From positions 1 to 64,000 of the forward strand of contig CAZZKF010000001.1 of assembly GCA_964654995.1 (NCBI GenBank): 64,000 nucleotides of DNA. Direction: 5' to 3'. Positions 16,902 to 25,652 of this stretch are shown one piece after another. The position numbers and the translations under genes are program-made. Numbering within the stretch: the stretch's first letter is position 1; each line of letters begins with the position of its first letter. The notes beneath the pieces are model-generated. The model was given only the letters and a program-made list of their open reading frames with translations. It made no database searches and was not told where the DNA came from. The DNA comes from CAZZKF01 sp964654995. GTDB lineage: Bacteria > Pseudomonadota > Alphaproteobacteria > CAZZKF01.

Positions 16902-17456
16902 TTACAGGCGGGGCAGGGTGACCCCGGTCTGGCCCTGATATTTGCCGGCGCGATCCGCATAGGACGTCTCGCACGGCTCGTTGCCGTGCAGGAACAGGAA
17001 CTGGCATGCCCCTTCATTGGCGTAGATGCGGGCCGGCAGCGGCGTGGTGTTGGAGAACTCGAGCGTCACGTGGCCTTCCCATTCGGGCTCGAGCGGCGTG
17101 ACATTGACGATGATGCCGCAGCGGGCATAGGTCGATTTGCCGAGGCAGATCACCAGCACGTCGCGGGGAATCCGGAAATACTCGACCGTGCGCGCCAGCA
17201 CGAAGGAATTGGGCGGGATGACGCAGACCTCGCCGGTGCGTTCGACAAAGCTCTGGGCCGAAAAATTCTTGGGGTCGACAACCGCCGAGTCGACATTGGT
17301 GAAGATCTTGAACTCGTCGGCGACGCGGGCGTCGTAGCCGTATGAGGAGAGCCCGTAGGAGATCGTGTCGGCGCGCTTCTGGCCGTCGACGAACGGCTCG
17401 ATCATGCCGTGTTCGCGGGCCATGCGGCGGATCCATTTGTCGGACATGATCGCCAT
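16902..17456 (-). CDS. dcd: dCTP deaminase
   Basis: 184-aa trimeric dCTP deaminase that makes dUTP for thymidylate synthesis. IEPFVDGQ, SYGLSSYGYDARV, the nucleotide motif CLGKSTYARCGIIVNVTPLEPEWEGHVTLEFSNTTPLPARIYANEGACQFLF (quoted from overlapping pieces) and the final YADRAGKYQGQTGVTLPRL match the family end to end. The serine, arginine and glutamate of the active site (GKSTYARC, TLEFSN) are present. Length is standard for the monofunctional enzyme. It is upstream of murA on the same strand. Confidence 0.95.
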   Translation of the reverse strand: MAIMSDKWIRRMAREHGMIEPFVDGQKRADTISYGLSSYGYDARVADEFKIFTNVDSAVVDPKNFSAQSFVERTGEVCVIPPNSFVLARTVEYFRIPRDVLVICLGKSTYARCGIIVNVTPLEPEWEGHVTLEFSNTTPLPARIYANEGACQFLFLHGNEPCETSYADRAGKYQGQTGVTLPRL

Positions 17457-17584
17457 GGTGCTCGTGTGCTCCCTGTTCGCGGTATCGGCGGCGCGCGCCC
17501 TTCTTGTACTGTAAGCGCGCCGGCCCCCTCAAGCCATCTTTTGCCGCCGGTCACGGAGCTGCATGCGATCGCCGCGTCACCGGC

Positions 17585-17743
17585 TCAACGCTTGGCCGGC
17601 GTGCCCTTGCGGGCCTGGGCCTGGGCCCGGCGGCGGCGCAGGTTTTCGCGCAGGGCCCGGGCCAGGCGGGCCTTGCGGGCGGCCGCATCATCGGCCTTGC
17701 GGCGCTTGGGAACCGGCGGTGAGGGCGGTTTGGTGTCGTCCAT
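17585..17743 (-). CDS. 52-aa highly basic small protein
   Basis: Short open frame MDDTKPPSPPVPKRRKADD followed by an Ala/Arg-rich helix (ARKARLARALRENLRRRRAQAQARK) and a GTPAKR tail. The codon choice matches the host, with GC-rich third positions, and the proline-rich acidic start followed by a long amphipathic basic helix is seen in small conserved alphaproteobacterial proteins often found beside tRNA genes. The start is preceded by a weak AGG (CCCAGG) two bases upstream, which is a concern. The basic helix suggests nucleic acid or ribosome binding, but function is unknown. It lies between dcd and tRNA-Thr. Confidence 0.6.
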   Translation of the reverse strand: MDDTKPPSPPVPKRRKADDAAARKARLARALRENLRRRRAQAQARKGTPAKR

Positions 17744-17897
17744 CCTGGGTGCTGTTCGATTGTCGGGCCAGCCCCATCATCGAACGCGCTCGCGCCCGGC
17801 GTCAATTGCCGAGTTGGCGGCACCAACCGCAGCGCCTGCCCCCTTGCAAGACCGGACCGGTTGTGGCAGTTTCCGCGCAGCTGGTCGCGTGCCCAAT

Positions 17898-17972
<75 letters not shown>

Positions 17973-18324
17973 TTCCGCTGGCGGCGGTTCCTCTGCTCTT
18001 TCAAACCGATACGTGCGATGGCTAGGCGATTATAGATTGTCACCCCGATCAGAACAAAGCCAGAACAAGCTCTGAAGGCCGGGAGATTCCAGGCCGCTCT
18101 GTTCATTGTATGTTCGCGTCAAAGGCCTGACATCCTCGGTTGGATGTCAGGATCGGTTGATACCGCAGCCGGAGCGGTTGGGCGGTGACGCGATGGCGTT
18201 ATTTCCCGCGTTTCGGCCATCTCTTGCGCCCGGCGACGGCATCCGAATTGCCACCCCAGGATCGGGCTGCTGTCATACTTCTGAGTGCCGACACCCGCAG
18301 AGAGCCGGTGGCGACAAAAAGAGA
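17973..18324. other. Gene-free region between tRNA-Thr and the MarR gene
   Basis: About 350 bases with no plausible gene. It contains the 10-bp stem-loop at 18126-18151 and ends at the MarR promoter. No integrase or attachment-site repeat of the tRNA 3' end was seen. Confidence 0.5.
18126..18151. repeat. Perfect 10-bp stem-loop
   Basis: CCTGACATCC (18126-18135), loop TCGGTT, GGATGTCAGG (18142-18151). No T-tract follows on either strand, so it is not a standard terminator; a REP-like unit or a regulatory site are alternatives. Confidence 0.6.
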
Positions 18325-18355
18325 TTGACAGCTCACCCTGTCGTGCATATACACG
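18325..18355 (+). promoter_or_regulatory. Promoter and overlapping operator of the MarR gene
   Basis: TTGACA (18325-18330), a 17-base spacer and TATACA (18348-18353) are close to consensus. The predicted start point falls on or next to the ATG at 18360, and there is no ribosome site, so the transcript looks leaderless. A near-palindrome CGTGCATATACACG (18342-18355) covers the -10 and matches the site upstream of the RND gene in 12 of 14 positions, suggesting autorepression. Confidence 0.65.
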
Positions 18356-18359
18356 TTTC

Positions 18360-18809
18360 ATGGATCGACAATCGCTCACACGGCAACTGGCTTCGGAATT
18401 GCGGGACGCCTGTGCCTGCCAGAAAGTGCGCGAGGCCTCACGCAAGATCACCCGCCTTTACGATGAGGCGTTGCGGCCCGCCGGCATCAAGGTGACGCAA
18501 TTCACCATGCTGGTGGTGGTGGCGCTGATGGAAAAGGCGACGCTCACCGAAATGGCCGAGCAGCTGGGCATGGATCGCACGACGCTGACCCGCAACCTCA
18601 AGCCGCTTGAGCGTCTTGGTCTGGTCGAGGTCTCGGATGAAGGCTATCGCCGGGCTCGCCAGGTCAATCTCACCGATCAGGGGGCCGCGGCTCTCGAGCG
18701 CGCGCTGCCCCTGTGGCGCCAGGCGCAGTCGGTCCTGAAGGCGCGTATGGGCGAGGAGGCCTGGGCGCGCATGCAGGCGGGGCTCGACGAGGCCCGCCAC
18801 CGGCTGTGA
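18360..18809 (+). CDS. MarR family transcriptional regulator
   Basis: 149-aa winged-helix regulator. The family layout is clear: an N-terminal dimerisation helix, then VTQFTMLVVVALMEKATLTEMAEQLGM and the recognition helix DRTTLTRNLKPLERLGLVEV, followed by the wing (SDEGYRRARQVNLTDQG) and a C-terminal dimer helix. The cysteines in ACACQK near residue 18-21 could be a redox or metal sensor, but this is a guess. It is immediately upstream of the RND-LolA fusion, 49 bases away, and related palindromes precede both genes, so it is likely to repress its own gene and the exporter operon. The inducer is unknown. Confidence 0.88.
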   Translation: MDRQSLTRQLASELRDACACQKVREASRKITRLYDEALRPAGIKVTQFTMLVVVALMEKATLTEMAEQLGMDRTTLTRNLKPLERLGLVEVSDEGYRRARQVNLTDQGAAALERALPLWRQAQSVLKARMGEEAWARMQAGLDEARHRL

Positions 18810-18823
18810 TTTTTTTGACTTGA

Positions 18824-18841
18824 GACGTGTAGATACACGTC
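18824..18841. promoter_or_regulatory. Palindromic operator upstream of the RND operon
   Basis: GACGTGTA-GA-TACACGTC: perfect 8-bp arms with a 2-base centre, ending 17 bases before the RND start. TTGACT (18815-18820) abuts its left side as a possible -35. Shares the CGTG-N6-CACG core with the MarR promoter site. Confidence 0.7.
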
Positions 18842-18858
18842 ATGACGGAGGCTTACAC

Positions 18859-21800
18859 ATGGAGGACGACATGACCGATCCGACCAGCCGGCCCGCCCCC
18901 GGCCAAACCGCGCGGGCCTTCTTTGAATGGGTCACCGGCTGGCCGAAGACGGTTGTCGTCGCAAGCCTGGTGGCGATCGGCGTGCTGGCGTCCTTCATGC
19001 CCGGTCTTGTGAAGGATACCAGCTCGGACGCGTTCATCGCCAAGGACGACCCGGTTGTCATCTACCGCGAGCATGTTCGCGAGGTCTTCGGGCTCGAGGA
19101 TCCGATCGTCGTCGCCGTCATCAACGATGGCCCCCACGGGATTTTCAATCCCGGCAGCCTGGCGCTGGTCGACCGGTTGACGCAGGCGATCGCCAGACTG
19201 CCGAATGTCGATCCCGACCGGGTGACCAGCCTGGCCACCGAATCCAACATCGTCGGCACCGATGACGGCATGGAGGTCTCGGACTTCTTCGATCCCTACC
19301 CCAAAAGCCAGGCCCGGGCCGAGGAAATCCGGGCGGCGATCGCGGATTTCCCGCTTTATGAGGGCGCCCTGGTGGCGCGCAACGGCCGGGCAACGCTGAT
19401 CGTTGCCGAACTGCTCGATCAGGATGCCGCCCAGGCGACCTATGAGGACATTTTGGCGGTCGTCGAGGCGACCCCCAAGGACCCGGGCGATGCCGTCCAT
19501 GTCGCCGGCGAAGGCGCGATTTCCGGCTATCTCGCCACCTATATCGACCGTGACGCCCGGCGCCTCAATCCGCTGGCGGCGCTGGTGATCACGGTGGTGC
19601 TGTTCATTGCCTTTCGCACCTTTGCCGGCGCGGCGCTGCCCAACGTCATCGTGCTCGGCACGCTGGCTGCGGCGTTCGGATCGATGGCCGCCTTCGGGGT
19701 CTCGTTCTATGTGATTACCAACGGGCTGGCGACCATCCTGATTGGCATCGCGGTCGCCGATTCCATCCACGTCCTGAGCCAGGTCTATGAGGAACGTGCG
19801 CGCGATCCCGACCTGGCGCGCCGCGATCTGGCGGTACGCGCCATGACCCGGATGTGGCGGCCGATCACGCTCACCTCCATAACCACGGTGGCCGGGTTTG
19901 CCGGGCTGTGGCTGGGCGCCGCCATGCCGCCGATGAAGTTCTTCGGGCTGTTCGCGGCCATCGGCGTTGCCGCCGCCTGGGTCTATTCGATCTTCTTTCT
20001 GCCGGCGGCGCTCACCCTGTTTCCGCTCAGGCCCAGCCGGGCGTTCCGCGCCGCCAATGTCAATGACCGCTTCGGTGCGGCGCTCAAGCGCCTGGGCAGC
20101 GCGGCGTTGGCGCATCCCGGACTGACCCTCGCCGTCGCCCTGGCGATTGGCGCGATCGGCGCCGTCGGGACCGCCCGCGTCATCGTCCAGGAAGCGCAGA
20201 TCGAGAACTTCCAGCACGACGAACCCATCTACATCGCCGACAAGGAGATCAACCGGCGCATGGACGGCACCTATTTTCTCGACGTGGTCATTGAGACCGA
20301 TGCGCAGGAAGCCCTTTTCCGTCCCGATCATCTGCGCCGGATCGAGGCCCTGCAGGCCTTCGTCGAGCAGCATCCGGCGGTGCGCGGCTCGACCTCGGTG
20401 GTCGACTACATCAAGCAGATGCACAAGGCGGTCAACGAAAACCGCGACGACTTCTACACCATCCCCGATGATGCCGATCTGGTGGCCCAGCTCTTCCTGC
20501 TCTATTCGGCCTCCGGCGACCCCGACGATTTCGAGGAGGAAATCGACTACGACTACAGCCAGGCCAATGTCCGCTTCAATCTCTACGTCAGCGACTATCA
20601 GTTGCTCACCGATTTCATTCCCGGGGTTCAGCGCTATATCGAGGAAGACTTCAACACCCCGGAGATCCGGGCCAATCTGTCGGGCCGGGTGATGATCAAT
20701 TACACCTGGCTCAAGACCATCGCCGACAATCATGTGCGCAGCCTGCTGCTCTCGCTGATCTTCGTGTGGATCGCCGCCGCCGTGGTCTTCCGCTCGCTGC
20801 TCGCCGGCGCGCTGTCGCTCATCCCGGTGGGGATGGCGCTGCTGCTGGTCTATGCGGTGATGGGATTTGCCGATATCTGGCTGGGCGTCGGCACCTCGAT
20901 GTTCGCGGCGATTGCCATTGGCCTCGGCATCGACTTTTCGATCCACACCCTGGATCGCATGAAGGAGCTGCTCGCCAGCCGCTCCGGCAGCTTCGATGCC
21001 CGTCTGGCCGACCTGTTCCCGTCGACCGGCCGGGCGCTGTTCTTCAACTTTGCCGCCCTGGTGCTGGGCTTTCTGGTGCTGACCACCAGCGAGGTGCCAC
21101 CGCTGATCAAGTTCGGCGTGCTGGTTGCGGTCGCCGTCTCGACCAGCTTTGTGGCCAGCATGACGATCCTGCCGGTGCTCGGCAAACTGTTGAAGCCGGC
21201 GTTCCTGTGGCCTGCAGGCGTGCGGGCAGGCGAGGGCGGGCGGCGCTCGGCGGTCGCCAGCACGGTCTCCGGCCTGATGCTGGCGGCGATCGTCTCGGTT
21301 CTGTTTGCCAGCTTTGCCCGCGCCGCCGAACCCGCCGCACTGCCGCCTGGCCTCGAGATCATGACCCGGGTCAACGCCCGCGACGAGGGCGTTCAGGTAA
21401 CGCGGTCGCTGAAGATGGAGCTGATCGATCGCCGCGGCAAGACGCGGGTGCGCCAGACCGTCGCCTTTCGCCGCTACTTTGGCGCTGAGAAACGCACGGT
21501 GCTGTTTTACCTGTCGCCGACCAATGTCAAGGGCACCGGATTTCTCACCTACGACTACCCGGAGGCCGACCGCGACGATGATCAGTGGCTTTATCTGCCG
21601 GCGCTGCGCAAGGTGCGGCGCATTTCGGCCTCGGATCGCGGCGACTATTTTCTCGGCACCGACCTCACCTATGAGGACATCAAGAAGGAAAGCAAGGTTG
21701 CGCTTGAGGATTACACCTTTACCACGATGGGCACGGAGCAGGTCGACGGGCATCTGACCTATGTCGTCGAGGGACTCCCGGTGAATGAAAAAACCGCCCG

Positions 21801-22071
21801 CGAGCTCGGCTATGGCCGGGTGCTGTGGCGCATCGACCCGGACATCTGGATGAGCCGCCGGACCGACATGTGGGACGTCAATGGCAATCCCTTGAAGACA
21901 CTGCGCAACGAGGTCATCGAAAACATCCAGGGCATCTGGACGGCGCTCAGGATCACGGCCCGCAACCACAAGACCGGCCATGCGACGGTGTTCACCTTCT
22001 CCGACATCGACTACCGGACGCCGGTCGCCGACTCGCTGTTCGAGCAGCGCGCCCTGCGCCGCGGCCCCTGA
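18859..22071 (+). CDS. RND-family (MMPL, COG1033-type) transporter fused to a periplasmic LolA-like domain
   Basis: 1070-aa fusion. Residues about 1-790 form an RND/MMPL exporter with two sets of six membrane segments and two large periplasmic loops; motifs such as GIAVADSIHVLSQVYEE and IAIGLGIDFSIHTLDRMKE hold the proton-relay aspartates. At about 800-822 a complete signal peptide-like segment (LMLAAIVSVLFASFARA, then AEP) follows. From about 825 on is an outer-membrane-lipoprotein-sorting (LolA-like, PF17131-type) domain: GTGFLTYDYPEADRDDDQWLYLPALRKVRRISASDRGDYFLGTDLTYED, quoted in pieces. In most genomes these are two adjacent genes. GGAGG 7 bases upstream supports the ATG at 18859; the ATG at 18871 is an alternative. 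Likely exports a lipid or hydrophobic compound with the downstream DUF1302 protein. Confidence 0.86.
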   Translation: MEDDMTDPTSRPAPGQTARAFFEWVTGWPKTVVVASLVAIGVLASFMPGLVKDTSSDAFIAKDDPVVIYREHVREVFGLEDPIVVAVINDGPHGIFNPGSLALVDRLTQAIARLPNVDPDRVTSLATESNIVGTDDGMEVSDFFDPYPKSQARAEEIRAAIADFPLYEGALVARNGRATLIVAELLDQDAAQATYEDILAVVEATPKDPGDAVHVAGEGAISGYLATYIDRDARRLNPLAALVITVVLFIAFRTFAGAALPNVIVLGTLAAAFGSMAAFGVSFYVITNGLATILIGIAVADSIHVLSQVYEERARDPDLARRDLAVRAMTRMWRPITLTSITTVAGFAGLWLGAAMPPMKFFGLFAAIGVAAAWVYSIFFLPAALTLFPLRPSRAFRAANVNDRFGAALKRLGSAALAHPGLTLAVALAIGAIGAVGTARVIVQEAQIENFQHDEPIYIADKEINRRMDGTYFLDVVIETDAQEALFRPDHLRRIEALQAFVEQHPAVRGSTSVVDYIKQMHKAVNENRDDFYTIPDDADLVAQLFLLYSASGDPDDFEEEIDYDYSQANVRFNLYVSDYQLLTDFIPGVQRYIEEDFNTPEIRANLSGRVMINYTWLKTIADNHVRSLLLSLIFVWIAAAVVFRSLLAGALSLIPVGMALLLVYAVMGFADIWLGVGTSMFAAIAIGLGIDFSIHTLDRMKELLASRSGSFDARLADLFPSTGRALFFNFAALVLGFLVLTTSEVPPLIKFGVLVAVAVSTSFVASMTILPVLGKLLKPAFLWPAGVRAGEGGRRSAVASTVSGLMLAAIVSVLFASFARAAEPAALPPGLEIMTRVNARDEGVQVTRSLKMELIDRRGKTRVRQTVAFRRYFGAEKRTVLFYLSPTNVKGTGFLTYDYPEADRDDDQWLYLPALRKVRRISASDRGDYFLGTDLTYEDIKKESKVALEDYTFTTMGTEQVDGHLTYVVEGLPVNEKTARELGYGRVLWRIDPDIWMSRRTDMWDVNGNPLKTLRNEVIENIQGIWTALRITARNHKTGHATVFTFSDIDYRTPVADSLFEQRALRRGP

Positions 22072-22098
22072 TCCGGATCGCGGGCCGAGAGCCGGAGC

Positions 22099-23427
22099 AT
22101 GTCGAAGCGCGCTACACCGGCCCTGCTGGCCGGCACCCTGGCCGCTCTCGGCGGCACGCCGGCGCTGGCCGACGGGGTGCTCGAGCGGCTCGAGCTTTCC
22201 GCCATGATTGAGAGCGAGACTGCCTTGGGCACAAGCAGTGGCGATCTTCAGAAGGCGGAGCTGGTGGTGACCCCTGAGATCGGTTTCGATCTCACCCCGT
22301 CCATGCGGCTCACCGTCATCGGCCGGCTGCGCATTGACCTTGAGGACGATCTCGAACCGGGGCGCCCGCCGCAGACCAGTCGCAGCGTCCTTTCGCGCCG
22401 GCTGTTTGTTGGCGATCACGGCGATGTTGCGCTGCGCGAGGCCTATGTCGATACCGAGATCGGCGGCACATTCCTGCGTCTCGGCAAGCAGCAGGTGGTC
22501 TGGGGCCAGGCCGACGGGCTCAAGGTTCTCGATGTGCTCAACCCGCAATCGTTCCGCGAATTCATCCTGCCCGATTTCGAGGACAGCCGCATCCCGCTGT
22601 GGATGGTGAACGCCGAAATCCCGGTCGGTGCGGCGTTCCTGCAGATCGTGTGGATTCCCGATCGAACCTATGATGACATTCCGGTCGCGGGTGCCACCTT
22701 TGCCTTTACTTCACCGCTGATCGTGCCCCCGGTACCGGCCGGCGTGCCGGTCATTGTGCGGCCCATAGTGCGTCCCGATGACTTTCTTGGCGATTCGGAT
22801 GTCGGCGTGCGGCTTTCCGGGTTCCGGGGCGGCTGGGACCTGACGCTCAATTACGCCTACCATTATTTCGACCGGCCGGTGGTGCGCCGCGAGATCACGC
22901 CGGCGGCGATCATCGTCCGCCAGAGCTATGCGCGCACGCACACCCTGGGCGGCACTTTCTCGACGGTGGTCGGCGATTTCACCCTGCGCGGCGAGGTCGG
23001 CTTTTCAAGCGACCGGTTCTTTCTCACCAACGATCCGGGCGATGCCGACGGGGTCGAGCGTTCGGGCGAGGTCTCATACGTCCTCGGGCTCGATTACGCG
23101 GGCTGGCGAGACTGGTTCATCAGTGCCCAGATTTTTCAAAGCATCGTGACCGGCAACTCCCCTGGCCTGGTGCGCGATCCGGTGGAGAGCACCGCGACCC
23201 TGCTGGTGCGCCGCGACTTCCTGAACGATGCGCTGCAGGCCGAGGTGCTGATCATCCACAGCCTCAATGTCGGCGACGGCGTGGTGCAGGCCAAGCTTGA
23301 TTACGAATGGCGCAGCGATGTGCACATCAAACTCGGCTTTGATTTGTTCTACGGCCCCTCACAAGGACTTTTCGGCCAGTTCGACGCCCGGGACCGCCTT
23401 TCGCTGGCGCTCGCCTTCGGCTTCTGA
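22099..23427 (+). CDS. DUF1302 family outer-membrane protein
   Basis: 442-aa predicted beta-barrel. Residues 1-25 are a signal peptide (LLAGTLAALGGTPALA). The typical DUF1302 stretch LRLGKQQVVWGQADGLKVLDVLNP, then EFILPDFEDSRIPLWMVNAEI, is present, and alternating strands run to the terminal aromatic F (ALAFGF), the usual C-terminal sorting signal of outer-membrane proteins. It starts 27 bases after the RND fusion stop, so the two form an operon: inner-membrane RND pump, tethered LolA-like periplasmic domain and an outer-membrane component. Substrate unknown. Confidence 0.85.
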   Translation: MSKRATPALLAGTLAALGGTPALADGVLERLELSAMIESETALGTSSGDLQKAELVVTPEIGFDLTPSMRLTVIGRLRIDLEDDLEPGRPPQTSRSVLSRRLFVGDHGDVALREAYVDTEIGGTFLRLGKQQVVWGQADGLKVLDVLNPQSFREFILPDFEDSRIPLWMVNAEIPVGAAFLQIVWIPDRTYDDIPVAGATFAFTSPLIVPPVPAGVPVIVRPIVRPDDFLGDSDVGVRLSGFRGGWDLTLNYAYHYFDRPVVRREITPAAIIVRQSYARTHTLGGTFSTVVGDFTLRGEVGFSSDRFFLTNDPGDADGVERSGEVSYVLGLDYAGWRDWFISAQIFQSIVTGNSPGLVRDPVESTATLLVRRDFLNDALQAEVLIIHSLNVGDGVVQAKLDYEWRSDVHIKLGFDLFYGPSQGLFGQFDARDRLSLALAFGF

Positions 23428-23489
23428 TCTGGCCTGGTGCGTTTGCTTGCGTTGATTTCAACCCCCTCTCCACGAAAGGAAAAACGACC

Positions 23490-23678
23490 ATGACCCATCA
23501 GATTGACACGACCTCGAAAGCCCCGGGCCTGTGGGCGCGGCTGCGCGACTGGCTGGCCACCTATGAAGCTGCGCTGGACCACGGTCCGCAGGACTATGTG
23601 TTCGACTCGTTCAGGCATCTTCGGAACGAGATCGCCGGTCTGACCGCCAGGATCGACGATCTGGAAGGCCGCGAATAG
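23490..23678 (+). CDS. 62-aa small protein at the end of the RND operon
   Basis: Short soluble protein, MTHQIDTTSKAPGLWARLR then a Trp/Leu amphipathic helix and a C-terminal heptad-like segment (FRHLRNEIAGLTARIDDLEGRE) that could form a coiled coil. A good ribosome site (GAAAGGAAAAA) lies upstream and codon use matches the neighbours, so it is probably real. It follows the DUF1302 gene by 62 bases in the same direction. No family was recognised. It might be a small partner of the exporter or a regulator; the convergent AtuA gene ends 35 bases further on. Confidence 0.68.
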   Translation: MTHQIDTTSKAPGLWARLRDWLATYEAALDHGPQDYVFDSFRHLRNEIAGLTARIDDLEGRE

Positions 23679-23712
23679 GACTTCGGGACATTTGCCGCAG
23701 CGCCGCGGCCGT

Positions 23713-25652
23713 TCAGGTTACCGGCGGAACCAGGTCCGCAGGCACCGGAACGGGGAATTCGAGCAGAATCTGGGCGTAGCTCTTGCCCTGAGGGTCGTTG
23801 CGCAGGCTGGCGATGCCGCCGCCTCCCAAGGCCCGGTGAAGGACGAAGTTGAGGCCATCGATCCCCGGCCACTCGAAGCGTTCCACCGGTCCCTCGATCA
23901 GGTGCGAAAACCACGCCGCCACCGCTTGCGGGCTCAGGGCGGCACGGATATGGGGCAGATAGTCGGGGCGGCGCGCAATCACCCCGATATTGGCGTCATC
24001 GCCCTTGTCGCCGGAGCGCGCCCGGGCGAGGCGGATGAGCGGCACCTCGATCGCATCGGCGATTTCGGGGGCCGGCTCGCACGGTTCTTGCGGCCCTCCA
24101 TCGGCGAGCGGCCGGCCTTCAGAAAACGGCACGGTCTCCGTCTCGCCATCGATGGTGATTCGCGGGTGGATGTCGTCCTTGGGCCAGAGGAAGGAGAACA
24201 GGCGGATGAGCGGCATCACCCGCGGCCGGTTGCCGCCCATGCCGGTGGTCCCCGGCGCCATCGAGGTGCCGGCCGAGGTGAGCTCGCGCAGCAAGACGTT
24301 AAGCGGCGCCCGCTGGTCATGCCGCGCGGCGATCTTGAGCACGACCTCGCGGGGGGATGCGACGCGCCGGTGGGGGCCGTAGATGGCTTCGGTTCCCAGT
24401 ATTTCGACATCGACGGCGCCAAAGTCGCCCGCCCCGATGGCCATCAGCATGGCCCGAACCCGGGCCAGCACCGCATCCGCCGTTGCCCGCGCCTTGTCTT
24501 CGGCGTCTATCCCGATGATGCTCAAGGTAGCGCCCAGGCGATAGCCGTCCTGCCAGGTGGCCGAGACCTTGCACGTGGGCGTCGGCGCCCGGCCCCTGGC
24601 GCCCGTAAGCCGCACCCGGTCGGGCCCGAGCTGTTCGATGTGGACGTCTGAGAAGTCGCAGACCACATCGGGCAGGATGTAGCGGGCGGGATCGCCGATC
24701 TCATAAACCAGTTGCTCGGCGACCGTTGCCGTATTGACCAGCCCTCCGGTGCCGGGCGGCTTGGTGATGACGCAGCTTCCATCGGCGGCGATTTCGGCGA
24801 TCGGATAGCCGATATCCGCCCAGCCCGGCACCTCGTGCCAGTCGGTGAACAGGCCGCCGGTCGCCTGTGCCCCGCATTCGATGATGTGACCGGCAAGGCT
24901 GCCGGCCGCCAGGCGATCGTAATCGTCTGCGTCCCAGCCGAAGGCATGGAGGCAGGGGCCGAGGGTAACCGCACTGTCGACCACGCGCCCGGTGATTACG
25001 ATGTCGGCGCCCTTCGCCAGCGCCCGGGCGATCGGGAATGCCCCCAGGTACGCGTTGATGCTGAGCGGTGCGTCGGGGAAGGGGACGCCCGAGTACATCT
25101 CGCGCACCCCGGCGGCGGTGAGCGCCTCGGCCCGGTCCATCAGATCATCGCCGTCTACCACCGCGACGGTGAGCGGCAGGCCGAGCTCGGCAATCACGGC
25201 CTCGAGCGCCCGGGCACAGGCCGTCGGGTTGACGCCGCCGGCGTTGCTCACCACCCGGATGCCCTTGGCGGCGATGGCGGGCAGGGTGCGGCGCATGGTC
25301 TCGGAAACGAAATCGAGGGCATAGCCATGCTCGGGGTCCTNNNNNNNNNNNNNNNNNNNNNNNNNNNNNNNNNNNNNNNNNNNNNNNNNNNNNNNNNNNN
25401 NNNNNNNNNNNNNNNNNNNNNNNNNNNNNNNNNNNNNNNNGTGCGGCGCATGGTCTCGGAAACGAAATCGAGGGCATAGCCATGCTCGGGGTCCTTGGCC
25501 CGGGCGCGGGCCAGGATCGACATGGTGATCTCGGCCAGATAGTCGAACACCAGATAGTCGATCTCGCCCCTGGCGACGAGCTGCGGCGCGGCGCCCAGAC
25601 TGTCGCCCCAGAAGCCGGCGGCACAGCCGATGCGGATCACCTCCGTGCTCAT
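23713..25652 (-). CDS. atuA: Acyclic terpene utilisation protein AtuA (DUF1446), split by an artefactual gap
   Basis: AtuA-like protein; in Pseudomonas AtuA is essential for citronellol/geraniol growth, though its reaction is unknown. The start reads MSTEVIRIGCAAGFWGDSLGA and continues into DYLVFDYLAEITMSILARARAKDPE; after the gap come RVVSNAGGVNP, GADIVITGRVVDSAVTLGP and TGGLFTDWHEVPGWADIGYP. The 100-N gap (25341-25440) is bracketed by identical 55-bp copies (25286-25340 and 25441-25495). Deleting one copy plus the Ns (155 bases) puts start and stop in one frame of 595 codons, the normal AtuA size of about 590 aa. Its start overlaps the atuF stop by 4 bases. It is the last gene of the leftward atu operon. 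Confidence 0.88.
25341..25440. other. 100-N gap flanked by identical 55-bp copies (probable assembly artefact)
   Basis: Bases 25286-25340 equal 25441-25495 exactly. This is what two contigs overlapping by one 55-base k-mer look like when joined with Ns. Collapsing the overlap restores the AtuA reading frame. Confidence 0.92.

Noticed and set aside
18853..22548. 1231-aa minus-strand open frame opposite the RND gene
   Set aside because: It is an antisense shadow produced by high GC third positions; composition is extremely His/Arg/Gly-rich and there is no family match.
25286..25495. Identical 55-bp flanks as target-site duplications of an inserted element
   Set aside because: The same length flanks both gaps, the gaps are exactly 100 N, and collapsing them restores both genes. 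An assembly overlap explains everything.
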